Part shown: positions 9,522 to 18,300 of the stretch, piece after piece
Layout of the letters: every line of letters begins with the position of its first letter
Numbering within the stretch: position 1 is the first letter of the stretch
NCBI GenBank assembly: GCA_958295945.1
Contig: OY282386.1
Coordinates: 2,170,001-2,234,000, forward strand
Direction: 5' to 3'
Source: Candidatus Poribacteria bacterium
Lineage (GTDB): Bacteria > Poribacteria > WGA-4E > WGA-3G
Length of the DNA: 64,000 nucleotides
The notes under the pieces: model-generated
Told to the model about the DNA's origin: nothing
What the model saw: the letters and a program-made list of their open reading frames with translations, nothing else
Databases searched by the model: none
Program-made: the position numbers and the translations under genes

Positions 9522-10289
9522 ATGTTCATAGATTCACACGCACATATCCAAATAGATCAGTTCAATTCTGACCGAGATGCCGTACTTCAACGCGCATTAG
9601 ATGTTGGCGTTTCTAATATCTTAATTATCGGGATTGACGTAGAAACAAGTCAAAAAGCAGTTGAACTCGCTGAGAAACATGAAAATATATATGCATCTGT
9701 AGGGATGCATCCACACAGTGCAACGGAGTTGACAGATGACATTCTATCAACATTCCGAGTCCAATTAGACCATCCGAAAGTAATCGCTCTCGGAGAAATA
9801 GGTTTAGACTACTACCGTAATCTGTCTCCACAAGAAATTCAAAAAGATGCATTTGAAAAACAGTTAGACCTTGCAGAAGAGATGAATACACCAATCATAA
9901 TTCATAACCGTGATGCCTATGCAGATATTCTACCGATATTGGAAAAACGACAAGGTAAAATAAACGGTGTTTTACACTGCTTTACAGGTAATATTGAACT
10001 AATGCAAAGAAGTATTGACATCGGATTCCACATCGGCATAGGAGGAATAGTAACCTATCCTAATGCAAAAGATGTCCAGGCTGTGGCTAAACAAATCCCA
10101 TTGGAGCGTCTATTGATAGAAACAGATTGCCCTTGGCTAACACCACAATTCCGTCGTGGAAAACGAAACGAACCTTCCTATGTTCCAGCAATCGCAAAAA
10201 AAATCGCTGAATTACGTAATAGTACTACCGAGGAAATCGGTGTAGTAACTACCAACAACTTCAACACACTGTTCGGAACAGGACTATAA
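9522..10289 (+). CDS. tatD: TatD family metal-dependent hydrolase
   Basis: 255 aa. The metal ligands of the TatD/YcfH family appear in order: DSHAH at residues 4-8, GEIGLDYY near residue 92, IIHNRDA near 126, LHCFTGN near 152 and ETDCPWLTP near 203. TatD proteins are two-metal 3'-5' exonucleases or deoxyribonucleases of the amidohydrolase superfamily and act in the cytoplasm; D-aminoacyl-tRNA deacylase activity has also been reported for family members. The start is one base after the SDR stop, so it is probably co-transcribed even though the functions look unrelated. Confidence 0.92.
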   Translation: MFIDSHAHIQIDQFNSDRDAVLQRALDVGVSNILIIGIDVETSQKAVELAEKHENIYASVGMHPHSATELTDDILSTFRVQLDHPKVIALGEIGLDYYRNLSPQEIQKDAFEKQLDLAEEMNTPIIIHNRDAYADILPILEKRQGKINGVLHCFTGNIELMQRSIDIGFHIGIGGIVTYPNAKDVQAVAKQIPLERLLIETDCPWLTPQFRRGKRNEPSYVPAIAKKIAELRNSTTEEIGVVTTNNFNTLFGTGL

Positions 10290-10307
10290 AAACAAATACT
10301 ATCAAAT

Positions 10308-11423
10308 ATGAAGCACCTGAATCTTCGCACGTATGCGATGGTAATTGCCCTCATCTCTATCTGGATCATCTTCACTCTCTTAACAAATGGCACATTCCTA
10401 ACGGCACGTAACCTATCGATTCTTTCCCGACAAGCAACAGTCACCGCTATTCTTGCAATAGGAATGGTATTAGTCATCATCTCAGCAAACATAGACCTTT
10501 CAGTCGGGTTCGGTTCAGGTCTACTTGGTGTTATTACTGCGATATTACATGTATCGATGGAATTACCAATAATCCTAACTCTTATTTTAGTGGTTTGCAT
10601 CGGCATACTAATCGGTGTATTACATGGATTCCTCATTGCATATCAACGAATCCCTGCGTTTATTGTCACTCTTGGTGGATTTCTGTTGTATCGCGGCTTG
10701 ATGTTGGCATTTACAAAAGGAGGAACTATTCTCCTTCCTGACAACTGGTTAAAGTCAATTGGAACTTCCCATCTTCCTCCTCAGATTGGATGGGTGATAA
10801 TGTCCATCAGTATTGGATTGAGTGTCTATGTGTTTTATAGGCAACTCATCTCATCACAATTACCTAAAACGTTCAAAGCTCAGCTGCCAACGATGATGAA
10901 ACTATTATCTACATTGGGATGTATTATCGTCTTCGTCATGGTAATGAACTCATACAAAGGTATTCCATTACCTGTATGTATTTTATTGAGTTTGGCATTC
11001 ATTTTTCATTTTATAGCAAACCGCACCCGGTTCGGTAGGTATGTTTATGCCATCGGAGGAAATGCTGAAGCTTCCTATTTATCAGGAATAAACGTACGAC
11101 TTATTACAATGCAGGTTTTTGCATTAATGGGTGTATTAATGGCAGTTGCTGGGGTTGTAATGACAACACGACTTGGTAGTGCAGGTCCAGAAGCAGGACG
11201 ATTGCTTGAATTAGATGCAATCGCAGCATGTGTGATTGGTGGGGCAAGTTTGATGGGTGGACGTGGAACAATATTCGGCGCAATTTTAGGGGCATTTGTC
11301 ATGGCAAGTTTAAGTAATGGAATGAGTATGGCAAATATGGGACCCGCATGGCAAGATATAATTAAAGGGGTTGTCCTGGTAGCAGCTGTCGGTTTTGACA
11401 TGGCATCAAGAAAGAACAATTAA
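10308..11423 (+). CDS. ABC transporter permease, sugar type (RbsC/XylH-like)
   Basis: 371 aa, almost entirely hydrophobic, with roughly ten membrane segments. The stretches ILAIGMVLVIISANIDLSVG (residues 44-63), RIPAFIVTLGGFLLYRG and, near the C-terminus, CVIGGASLMGGRGTIFGA are hallmarks of branched-chain/monosaccharide importer permeases of the BPD_transp_2 family; the long middle region between segments is most like XylH. It would form the membrane channel of a monosaccharide importer. No ATPase or periplasmic binding protein gene lies next to it, so the rest of the transporter must be elsewhere. Confidence 0.88.
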   Translation: MKHLNLRTYAMVIALISIWIIFTLLTNGTFLTARNLSILSRQATVTAILAIGMVLVIISANIDLSVGFGSGLLGVITAILHVSMELPIILTLILVVCIGILIGVLHGFLIAYQRIPAFIVTLGGFLLYRGLMLAFTKGGTILLPDNWLKSIGTSHLPPQIGWVIMSISIGLSVYVFYRQLISSQLPKTFKAQLPTMMKLLSTLGCIIVFVMVMNSYKGIPLPVCILLSLAFIFHFIANRTRFGRYVYAIGGNAEASYLSGINVRLITMQVFALMGVLMAVAGVVMTTRLGSAGPEAGRLLELDAIAACVIGGASLMGGRGTIFGAILGAFVMASLSNGMSMANMGPAWQDIIKGVVLVAAVGFDMASRKNN

Positions 11424-11500
11424 CTTCTAACGGCATTTTTTTAAACCAATTTCAAATTCTTACCCCTCTTTAAAGCAAAATTCTATTTGGGAATCTATCT

Positions 11501-13294
11501 ATGAATCATAACTTTGACAATCCTAACTACTTAACTGATGCAGAATTGGTGAGACTTGTCCAATGTCGAGACGAAGATGCATTCACTGAATTAATATCAC
11601 GGTATAGTCCACGGATCTGGAACATTGTATTAGACAAATCAAGACAAACTCGAGATGCTGAAGAAATTCTCATGGATATCTGGTTAGCTGTATGGAATAA
11701 CATAATTGGACTCCGGAAAGTAGAAAGTTTTGGTGCATGGCTACGTAAAATTGCAAATAGTGCATGCAATAGATATTATGCTTCAAAAATAAACAAAAAC
11801 TCCGAAATCATTATGAGTTACGAAGACTTAACCATACAGATTGATAAAGAAGCAGAACAACGGTTTCATGATGTAAAGTTACGTGCAGATGCAAGAGAAG
11901 CTGTATATCAACTGCCGAATAAAGTGCGTTCTATTGCAGAAATGTACTATCTGGATTTATTTAGTGTGAATGATATTGCTGAAGAATATAACCTACCAAT
12001 TGGAACGGTAAAGTCAAAACTGAGCGAAGTCCGACAACTACTACGAAAAGAATTTCAAATTGAACCTACAAAGGAGAACACAATGTCAACAAAACATGAC
12101 AAACATGAAAATGGTGGAATTAAATGTAAGATAATTGGTGTAGGTGGAGCAGGATGCAATGCTGTCAAACAGCTCAACAAAAAAGAAGACACTGACATAA
12201 TTGATTATGGGATGGATGATAGAACTGAATTAGAATTCTATGCGATTGATACAGACAGTGAGACTTTAAAATCTTGTAATGAAATCACTCAGATTCAAAT
12301 TGGTGCTACCGTTACACAAGGACAAGGAACGGGAGGGAGTCTTGAACTTGGTAGAAGAGCAGCTGCCGAAAACATGGATGACCTTCACTCCATAGTATCA
12401 GATTCTGATATGCTTTTTATTATCGCTGGAATGGGCGGTGGAACGGGGACTGCAGTTGCACCCGTACTCGCATCTTTAGCACGTGTACATAAAACATTGA
12501 CTGTCTGCATTGCAACCCGACCACTTGACACTGAGAAAAAACACAAAAAAGAAAATGCTGATGAAGGATTGAGTGAACTCCAAGAGGATCCAGATTCATG
12601 TGCAGATGCTATTATCGTGATACCGAACGGGCAAATCTTAAATTCACAAGGACTGAATTTGCCAATGAATGAATTATTCCAGCAAAACAATGAAATACTC
12701 GTCCATGGAGTTAGCATCATTTTAGATATATTGGTAGAAGAATGTGAGATCACCGTTGGAATTGATGACATACGAAGTCTTCTTAGTAATCAAGGAACTA
12801 TGTTGATGGGAATTGGGAAGGCAAAGGGGGAAAATCGAGCAACAATTGCTGCCGAAAACGCAATTAACTCGCTTCTCATTCAAGAAAACACAGTTGAATC
12901 AGATGCCGATATGTTAGTTAACATATATTCACCACCCAATTTCACAATGCATGAACTTGACCAAGCGATGCGTGTCATTTGTGAAAAATATCTCGATGCA
13001 CAACCCATCTTTGGATTAATCTTTAAGGATGAATTAGAAAAGAACGATGAATTAATTGTTACGATAATATCAAGTTGTGCAGAAAAGCAAGAAACATCTG
13101 CCCCATCAATTCCTCCACGGGATAGAGGCAAAACTCCAATAGATGACCACCAAGCACCATCTTCATCTGATCCTGATTCTTTATCATCACAAAGTCGAGA
13201 TTTATTTAACATATTGATCAATGACCAACAGATACCAGAATCTGTACAGTTAGCTATTGATAACAGTGTATCTGTTGTAATTCTTCCAGACTAA
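11501..13294 (+). CDS. ECF-type RNA polymerase sigma factor fused to an FtsZ-like tubulin-superfamily GTPase
   Basis: 597 aa in one uninterrupted frame. Residues 12-90 are sigma region 2 (DAFTELISRYSPRIWNIV, DAEEILMDIWLAVW) and 130-185 sigma region 4 with a helix-turn-helix (DIAEEYNLPIGTVKSKLSEV). From about residue 205 it becomes FtsZ-like: GVGGAGCNAV near 213, FYAIDTDSETL near 247, TQGQGTGGSLELGRRAA, the tubulin signature GMGGGTGTAVAP near 310, DAIIVIPNGQIL and MLMGIGKAKGENRA. In the T7 catalytic loop (VGIDDI near 419) one of the two acidic positions of canonical FtsZ is Gly while the other Asp remains. The C-terminal 80 residues are polar and lack the usual conserved FtsZ tail. An internal ATG with a good ribosome binding site separates the halves. 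Confidence 0.88.
   Translation: MNHNFDNPNYLTDAELVRLVQCRDEDAFTELISRYSPRIWNIVLDKSRQTRDAEEILMDIWLAVWNNIIGLRKVESFGAWLRKIANSACNRYYASKINKNSEIIMSYEDLTIQIDKEAEQRFHDVKLRADAREAVYQLPNKVRSIAEMYYLDLFSVNDIAEEYNLPIGTVKSKLSEVRQLLRKEFQIEPTKENTMSTKHDKHENGGIKCKIIGVGGAGCNAVKQLNKKEDTDIIDYGMDDRTELEFYAIDTDSETLKSCNEITQIQIGATVTQGQGTGGSLELGRRAAAENMDDLHSIVSDSDMLFIIAGMGGGTGTAVAPVLASLARVHKTLTVCIATRPLDTEKKHKKENADEGLSELQEDPDSCADAIIVIPNGQILNSQGLNLPMNELFQQNNEILVHGVSIILDILVEECEITVGIDDIRSLLSNQGTMLMGIGKAKGENRATIAAENAINSLLIQENTVESDADMLVNIYSPPNFTMHELDQAMRVICEKYLDAQPIFGLIFKDELEKNDELIVTIISSCAEKQETSAPSIPPRDRGKTPIDDHQAPSSSDPDSLSSQSRDLFNILINDQQIPESVQLAIDNSVSVVILPD
12071..12085 (+). promoter_or_regulatory. Internal ribosome binding site and ATG for the FtsZ-like half
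   Basis: AAGGAG at 12071-12076 lies six bases before an in-frame ATG at 12083 (residue 195 of the fusion, MSTKHDK). The spacing is better than at the annotated start (11501), which has no clear Shine-Dalgarno. The FtsZ-like domain could therefore also be made as a separate protein of about 403 aa. Confidence 0.6.
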
Positions 13295-13314
13295 ATCTCG
13301 GAGTACCACTATAC

Positions 13315-13372
13315 TCACCTGAGTTGCTATCTATCGCTTGTAGGAGTGAATCAACTCCAAATACGCGAAATC
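13315..13372 (+). repeat. Diverged copy of the AGTTGC..CTAT repeat family
   Basis: The order ACCTGAGTTGC, CTAT, TTGTAGGAG and ACTCC parallels the better conserved copies at 15248-15299 and 19938-19989. It lies just after the sigma-FtsZ stop codon. Confidence 0.5.
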
Positions 13373-13410
13373 TACTAATACTAAATATCCCTGCAATAAC
13401 AACGGGTGTG

Positions 13411-14237
13411 GGGTGTATAAAGTCTTTGTCACTAACTTCTCACCATGAATTGTAGGGGCGGGTCTCTGTGCCCGCCCGTTGCATTACAGGACAAGGAATG
13501 GCGGCGCACAGAGACCCGGGGAACGCCAAAAGGCGTTCATACCGTTGATTTCTTGATTTCTTGAATTGGCACTTTGTCAGTGCTCTGGACTTTAATCTCA
13601 AATTACCCTATTTATTTCCTAATCTTCATTAGGACGATATGTCTGTACTACCCAGTGCTCATAACCATATCGTCCTTACAGGCCTAAAAAATGTGTGTTG
13701 AACAATGAAAAATATGTCCATTGCCAAAAAAATAATTTGACATAAGTCCATTTATATGTTAATATATATTTATTATTTATTTTAACATGCGTGTTACATA
13801 CAATATAACAAATCTAAGAAATTTATAAGAGCAAAATAATGGAAACTATTATGAAGATAAAAGACGATATTCATGCAATTCATCACACATTTCTATACAA
13901 AAATAACGGACAAATCTCAGCATCTCAAAAAAATCTTACAGTTTTGCGAAATTCAAATTTTAGTGTCATCAAAATATGTCCTATAAACCCATACAGAAAC
14001 TGAGTCTATAGGCAATTTTCCCGTCTTACAGTTGTAAGAGATTTCTTACAGTTTCGTAACTTTTCAAGAAGAAGACAGACCATGAAATTGCAAGATAAAC
14101 ACAATGAATTTGTCATCAGATACTACACAAAAATGACTACTCTCATAGTCCTGGTTAGGTGGGGTTTCCTAACCGAACCTAACGGTACTGGAAGGACGCT
14201 AAATTGACGACTATAGTGACAAAAACTTTACACACCC
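13411..14237. mobile_element. 827-bp MITE-like element with terminal inverted repeats
   Basis: The left end GGGTGTATAAAGTCTTTGTC and the inverted right end GGGTGTGTAAAGTTTTTGTC match at 18 of 20 positions. Just inside the left end is an imperfect GC-rich palindrome (GGGCGGGTCTCTGTGCCCGCC and its partner near 13500). Just inside the right end is a GGTTAG..CTAACC hairpin followed by CGCTAAATTGACG. No transposase is encoded, so any movement would need a protein supplied from elsewhere. The terminal sequence recurs alone at 5583 and 26163. Confidence 0.6.
13934..14053 (+). repeat. Three copies of TCTTACAGTT inside the 827-bp element
   Basis: Direct copies begin at 13934, 14024 and 14044; the last two are exactly 20 bp apart. 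The middle copy is part of a CTTACAGTTGTAAG palindrome. The spacing suggests protein-binding sites, but this is inference. Confidence 0.45.
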
Positions 14238-14253
14238 ACAACAGCTAACATAT

Positions 14254-14282
14254 TTGAAATAATATCCCATCCGTGCTATACT
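14254..14282 (+). promoter_or_regulatory. Sigma70-type promoter of comF
   Basis: TTGAAA (14254-14259), a 17-bp spacer and TATACT (14277-14282) lie 29 bp before the comF ATG and begin 17 bp outside the end of the 827-bp element. Confidence 0.65.
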
Positions 14283-14311
14283 ATCACGACATACATAAAC
14301 GGTAGCAAAAT

Positions 14312-15049
14312 ATGCACATACGACCAAACTTTCTACAACAAACCATTGAATCTGCAATCACATTTATATATCCAGCACAGTGCCACGTCTGTAAAAAACA
14401 ACTCGGTTTTGAATCTGCTCCATATATCTGCGATACATGTTGGAAATTTATTGAATTTATTCAATCGCCATGGTGTGAAATCTGCGGAATACCATATACT
14501 GAAGACCTGTGTAATTCCTGTGCAACGAAACCACCACGTTTCGGCAAACTGCGGACGATTGCAGTGTATGAAAACACTATACAACAAGCAATACATCTAT
14601 TTAAATTTAACAAACGATATTCACTCAGTCATACCCTAAAACAACTCATTTTGGATAACATACCATGCGACTTAAACCTAACTGACTATGACTACGTCCT
14701 TCCAGTACCTATTCACAAAAAACGTCTACGTGAACGTGGGTTTAACCAGTCTACGTTGTTGGCAAAAGGGATCGCGAAAGTAGTAGGTCTTAGAGTATTA
14801 GAGGATGTACTTATTAGAGAAAAAAACACATCACCGCAAAGTAGTTTAGACAGAGAAGCACGTCAAACTAACATCAAGGGTGCATTCAAAATACAGAATG
14901 CTGACATAATACGTGACAAACATATTCTTGTGTTTGATGATGTCTTTACCACGGGTGCTACTGTGCGTGAAGTTGTAAATGTCCTATGGGATGCCGACCC
15001 AATGGAAATCGACGTGCTAACTTTAGCAAGGACTCTAAACCCCTATTGA
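14312..15049 (+). CDS. comF: ComF family phosphoribosyltransferase-like protein
   Basis: 245 aa. The N-terminal third has the paired-cysteine zinc-binding module of ComF/GntX proteins (CHVCKK near residue 25, CDTCW near 44, CEICG near 57 and CNSC near 69). The C-terminal part carries the PRPP-binding loop ILVFDDVFTTGATVREV near residue 208 of type I phosphoribosyltransferases, preceded by RERGFNQSTLLAKGIA. ComF is needed for uptake and processing of transforming single-stranded DNA in naturally competent bacteria. Many species without known competence also keep it, so competence cannot be concluded here. Confidence 0.93.
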   Translation: MHIRPNFLQQTIESAITFIYPAQCHVCKKQLGFESAPYICDTCWKFIEFIQSPWCEICGIPYTEDLCNSCATKPPRFGKLRTIAVYENTIQQAIHLFKFNKRYSLSHTLKQLILDNIPCDLNLTDYDYVLPVPIHKKRLRERGFNQSTLLAKGIAKVVGLRVLEDVLIREKNTSPQSSLDREARQTNIKGAFKIQNADIIRDKHILVFDDVFTTGATVREVVNVLWDADPMEIDVLTLARTLNPY

Positions 15050-15247
15050 AACCAATCAATAATGTTTATCGTATATACAAGTAGGTTAACTGCATGATAA
15101 TAAAGCGTTAATATATAGATTTTACAATTGTCCTGACATTTGATTTGTAGGAGGGAACGCCGTTTCCCGACTTCCATACTGTTTCGTCGCGATACGGAGA
15201 ACGTTCCTATAGAAATGCTGTAACACATTTTTTAAATTCCTATAGAA

Positions 15248-15299
15248 TAACCCGAGTTGCCACCTATGGTTTGTTAGAGGGTTTATAACCCCGATTTAG
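15248..15299 (+). repeat. AGTTGC..CTAT repeat, one-sided copy
   Basis: Reads TAACCCGAGTTGCCACCTAT, then TTGTTAGAGGGTTTATAACCCCGATTTA. It matches the left half of the element at 19938-20083 over about 51 bases and lies some 40 bp before the smc start. No right terminal repeat is visible here. Confidence 0.65.
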
Positions 15300-15340
15300 A
15301 ACAGAAAGCATTAAGATAATTTATTGGTAGGAGGAAAATT

Positions 15341-18300
15341 TTGCACTTAAAAAGCATCAAAATCAGAGGATTCAAGAGCTTCGCCGAAGAAGTTGATTTA
15401 TTACTCGAACCTGGCATCACAACCATTGTCGGTCCAAACGGATGTGGTAAGAGTAATGTTTCCGATGCAATACGATGGGTATTAGGTGAACAGAGTCCCA
15501 GAGCACTTCGCTGCACCAGCATGCGAGACCTACTATTTAACGGTGGATCAAACTTTAATCCCGCTCAAAAAGCAAGTGTTACACTCGCACTTACCAATAT
15601 TTCTGAAAAACTATCAATTCAGTCACCTGATGTTGAAGTTTGCAGACAACTCACACGCGATGGAGAGAGTAGTTATCTTATCAACCAGACAGCATGTAGA
15701 CTACGCGATATCAGCGAACTATTTATGGATACAGGTGTTGGAGTTGATGCATACTCTGTGATGGAACAGAGTAAAATTGATATGATACTTAACGTTCGTC
15801 CAGAAGAAAGACGCTTTCTATTTGATGAAGTTGCGGGTATTACAAAATCTAAGCATAACAAAAAGACTGCTCTACGTAAGTTAGAAGAGACAAAACAGAA
15901 TTTAGTCCGGATAAACGATGTGATTCAGGAATTAGAACGTGAAACGGAATCTCTAAAATCACAGGCTGAACAAGCCGAACGCTATAAATCACTGAAAGAA
16001 CAACAACAGAAATTAGAATTAGGTCTTGCATATCGGGAATACGAAAAACTTGCAGTTGAACATCTTGAAGCACAAAATAAACTGAATGAATTAATAAACC
16101 AAGTCAGTGAAGCAAATCAAGATATACAGGAGGCTGAAGATAGAGTTGAAAGCGCATCTATTAAAAGAAGTGAACTGGATACTGCAATCGCTACTGCGCA
16201 AGAAAAGAAAAATGAAATAGAAGGTCAAATAGATAAGATTGAACGACAGCTTGTAGTATACAAAGAAAACCAAATAAATATAGCACAGCAGCGGCAAAGA
16301 GCATTGCAAACACTTGAATCCTTAAAAACACAACATATTCATCTACAAACGCAGAAAAAGGAGCGGTTACAAGAAAAGAAAAGAAAAGAGGCATCATTAA
16401 AAATTGAGGAAAGTCGAGTATCAGGACGTAAGCAACTTTTACAGGAATTGAGTACACGAATTGACAATACCAATCAAACTATACAAGAGGCACAAAACGA
16501 TCTGCAGGAGACTATCGCTGAACTTTCCCATCTTCAAAATAAAAGAACTTCCATTGAAGATAAGGTTACAAATACACAGAACAGTCTTGACCGGTTGAAA
16601 GAAAATTCTGACACGCTAAATGCTGAACTAAAAACTGCAAATGACAACCGTGAGGAAATACAACATGCCGCTACAAAATTAGATGCTGACATAATACAGA
16701 TTGAAACTGAAAAAGAGAAAGTTGAAGCAACGTTCAACGAAACTCAAGACGCTCTTCGTCAGATTGATACAAGAATACGCGGGTTACAAGATACATTAGG
16801 TATAAATCAAACCCAACATAGAACCTTGACGCAAATGCAAGCCTCCTATAGAGGATACTATGCTGGTGTCAGTGCAATTATGCAAGCAAAAGAGCATTAT
16901 CCTGAACAGTTTAGCGGGATTTGCGGTGTTGTCGCAGAACTCATACAGACACAAAACGATTATGAGGTCGCTATTGAGGTATCACTCGGCAGTGCAATAC
17001 AAAATGTTATCGCTGAGACTGCAGATGATGCTGATGCAGGAATAAGATTTCTAAAAAAGCATAATGCAGGTAGAGTGACATTTATACCACTTGACATTAT
17101 CCGACGGAGAAATTTCACTGACGATGCGCTTCTTGATGAACCCGGTGTGATCGGAGTAGCTGAAGATTTGGTGGATTTCGACTACATCTATCAACCCGCA
17201 GTACAACATCTATTAGGCAACACACTTGTCATAGATAATTTGGACAATGCTATCTCACTCAAAAGAAGGTGCAACCCAAACGCTCGATTGGTTACCTTAG
17301 AAGGTGAATTGATAAATACATCTGGAGCAATCACAGGGGGGCATACTGAACAAAGAAAAACAGGACTTCTCAGTAGAACCAACGAGCTTGATGTTTTACA
17401 GACAAAGATTGATGAATTAACAAAATTAGTAAATCAGACCGAACAAAAACGTAAATCTTATGCAGCAACTATTGCACAAGCACAACAATCAAGACAGTCA
17501 TTTTCAACACAATGGCAGGATAAAAAAATTGAAAGAGCTGCTATAACCAAAGATATTGAACAAATTGACCAAAACATTGTCCGAATTGAAAAACAAATAG
17601 CAGAAAATGAAGTTGAAAATAGACAACACGAGGAAACTGCTGATCTTTCAAGAGATGAACAACTGCAACTTTATGAAAAAATAGAAGAACTCACGAAAAA
17701 AAGAACTCAAAATGAAAATAGAATAAAACGTGTTACTGAAAGTATAGATAGTGATAAACGTAAACAGGATGAAGTGGCTAACGAAGTTCAGGAGAATGAA
17801 ATCTTTTTGGCAGGACAACACGGTATTATCGATGGTATGAGTACTGAACTTGAAGGTTTTGATGACAGAGAAATTCAAATTGAAGAGGAAATGAAAAAAC
17901 AACAGGACATAATTAACAATGATGAACAAACTAAACAAGACATATCTGACCAAATTAGAGAAGCGGAACGAAAATTCCTCCAAATTCAAGGTGATTTTGC
18001 AGAAGCTGAAGCAGAATATGACGAACTAGTTGAAGAACGAGATGAACTAGTAATAGAAATTGAAAATCTACAGAAAGATATGCGTGGAACACGAAGATTG
18101 TATGAAAAGCAGAATCGAGCACGGACGCAACTTGAGATTAAAACTACGCAACTTGAAATGCGAATCAAATCCAACTCCACACGGATCCTTGATAAATACC
18201 AAGTTTCTATTGAAGAACTGCCAAAGCCTATGCTCAATGTTTCAAATTCTGAAAATGAAACTAATACCTACGAAGCAAATCAGTCAGAAATCAATGAAAT

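Larger units (their letters stand above)
13295..14253. other. Gene-poor region with nested repeats
   Basis: Apart from the repeats listed separately, I see no convincing gene. A 54-codon frame at 13839-14003 (METIMKIKDDIHAIHH...) and a 42-codon frame from 14082 (MKLQDKHNEFVIRYY...) both lie inside the 827-bp repeat element; the second could be the remnant of a helix-turn-helix type gene but is cut off by a repeat. An inverted pair AGGACGATATG / CATATCGTCCT lies at about 13631-13675. Confidence 0.55.

Noticed and set aside
13839-14003. 54-codon frame (METIMKIKDDIHAIHH)
   Set aside because: It lies inside the 827-bp element, has no clear ribosome binding site and no recognisable features; it may be a decayed remnant.
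14082-14207. 42-codon frame starting MKLQDKHNEF
   Set aside because: The first residues look gene-like but the frame runs straight into a palindromic repeat, so it is at best a fragment.
13411-14237. CRISPR array suspected from repeated TCTTACAGTT and palindromes
   Set aside because: Only three short repeats with unequal spacing, no uniform spacers and no cas genes in the window.
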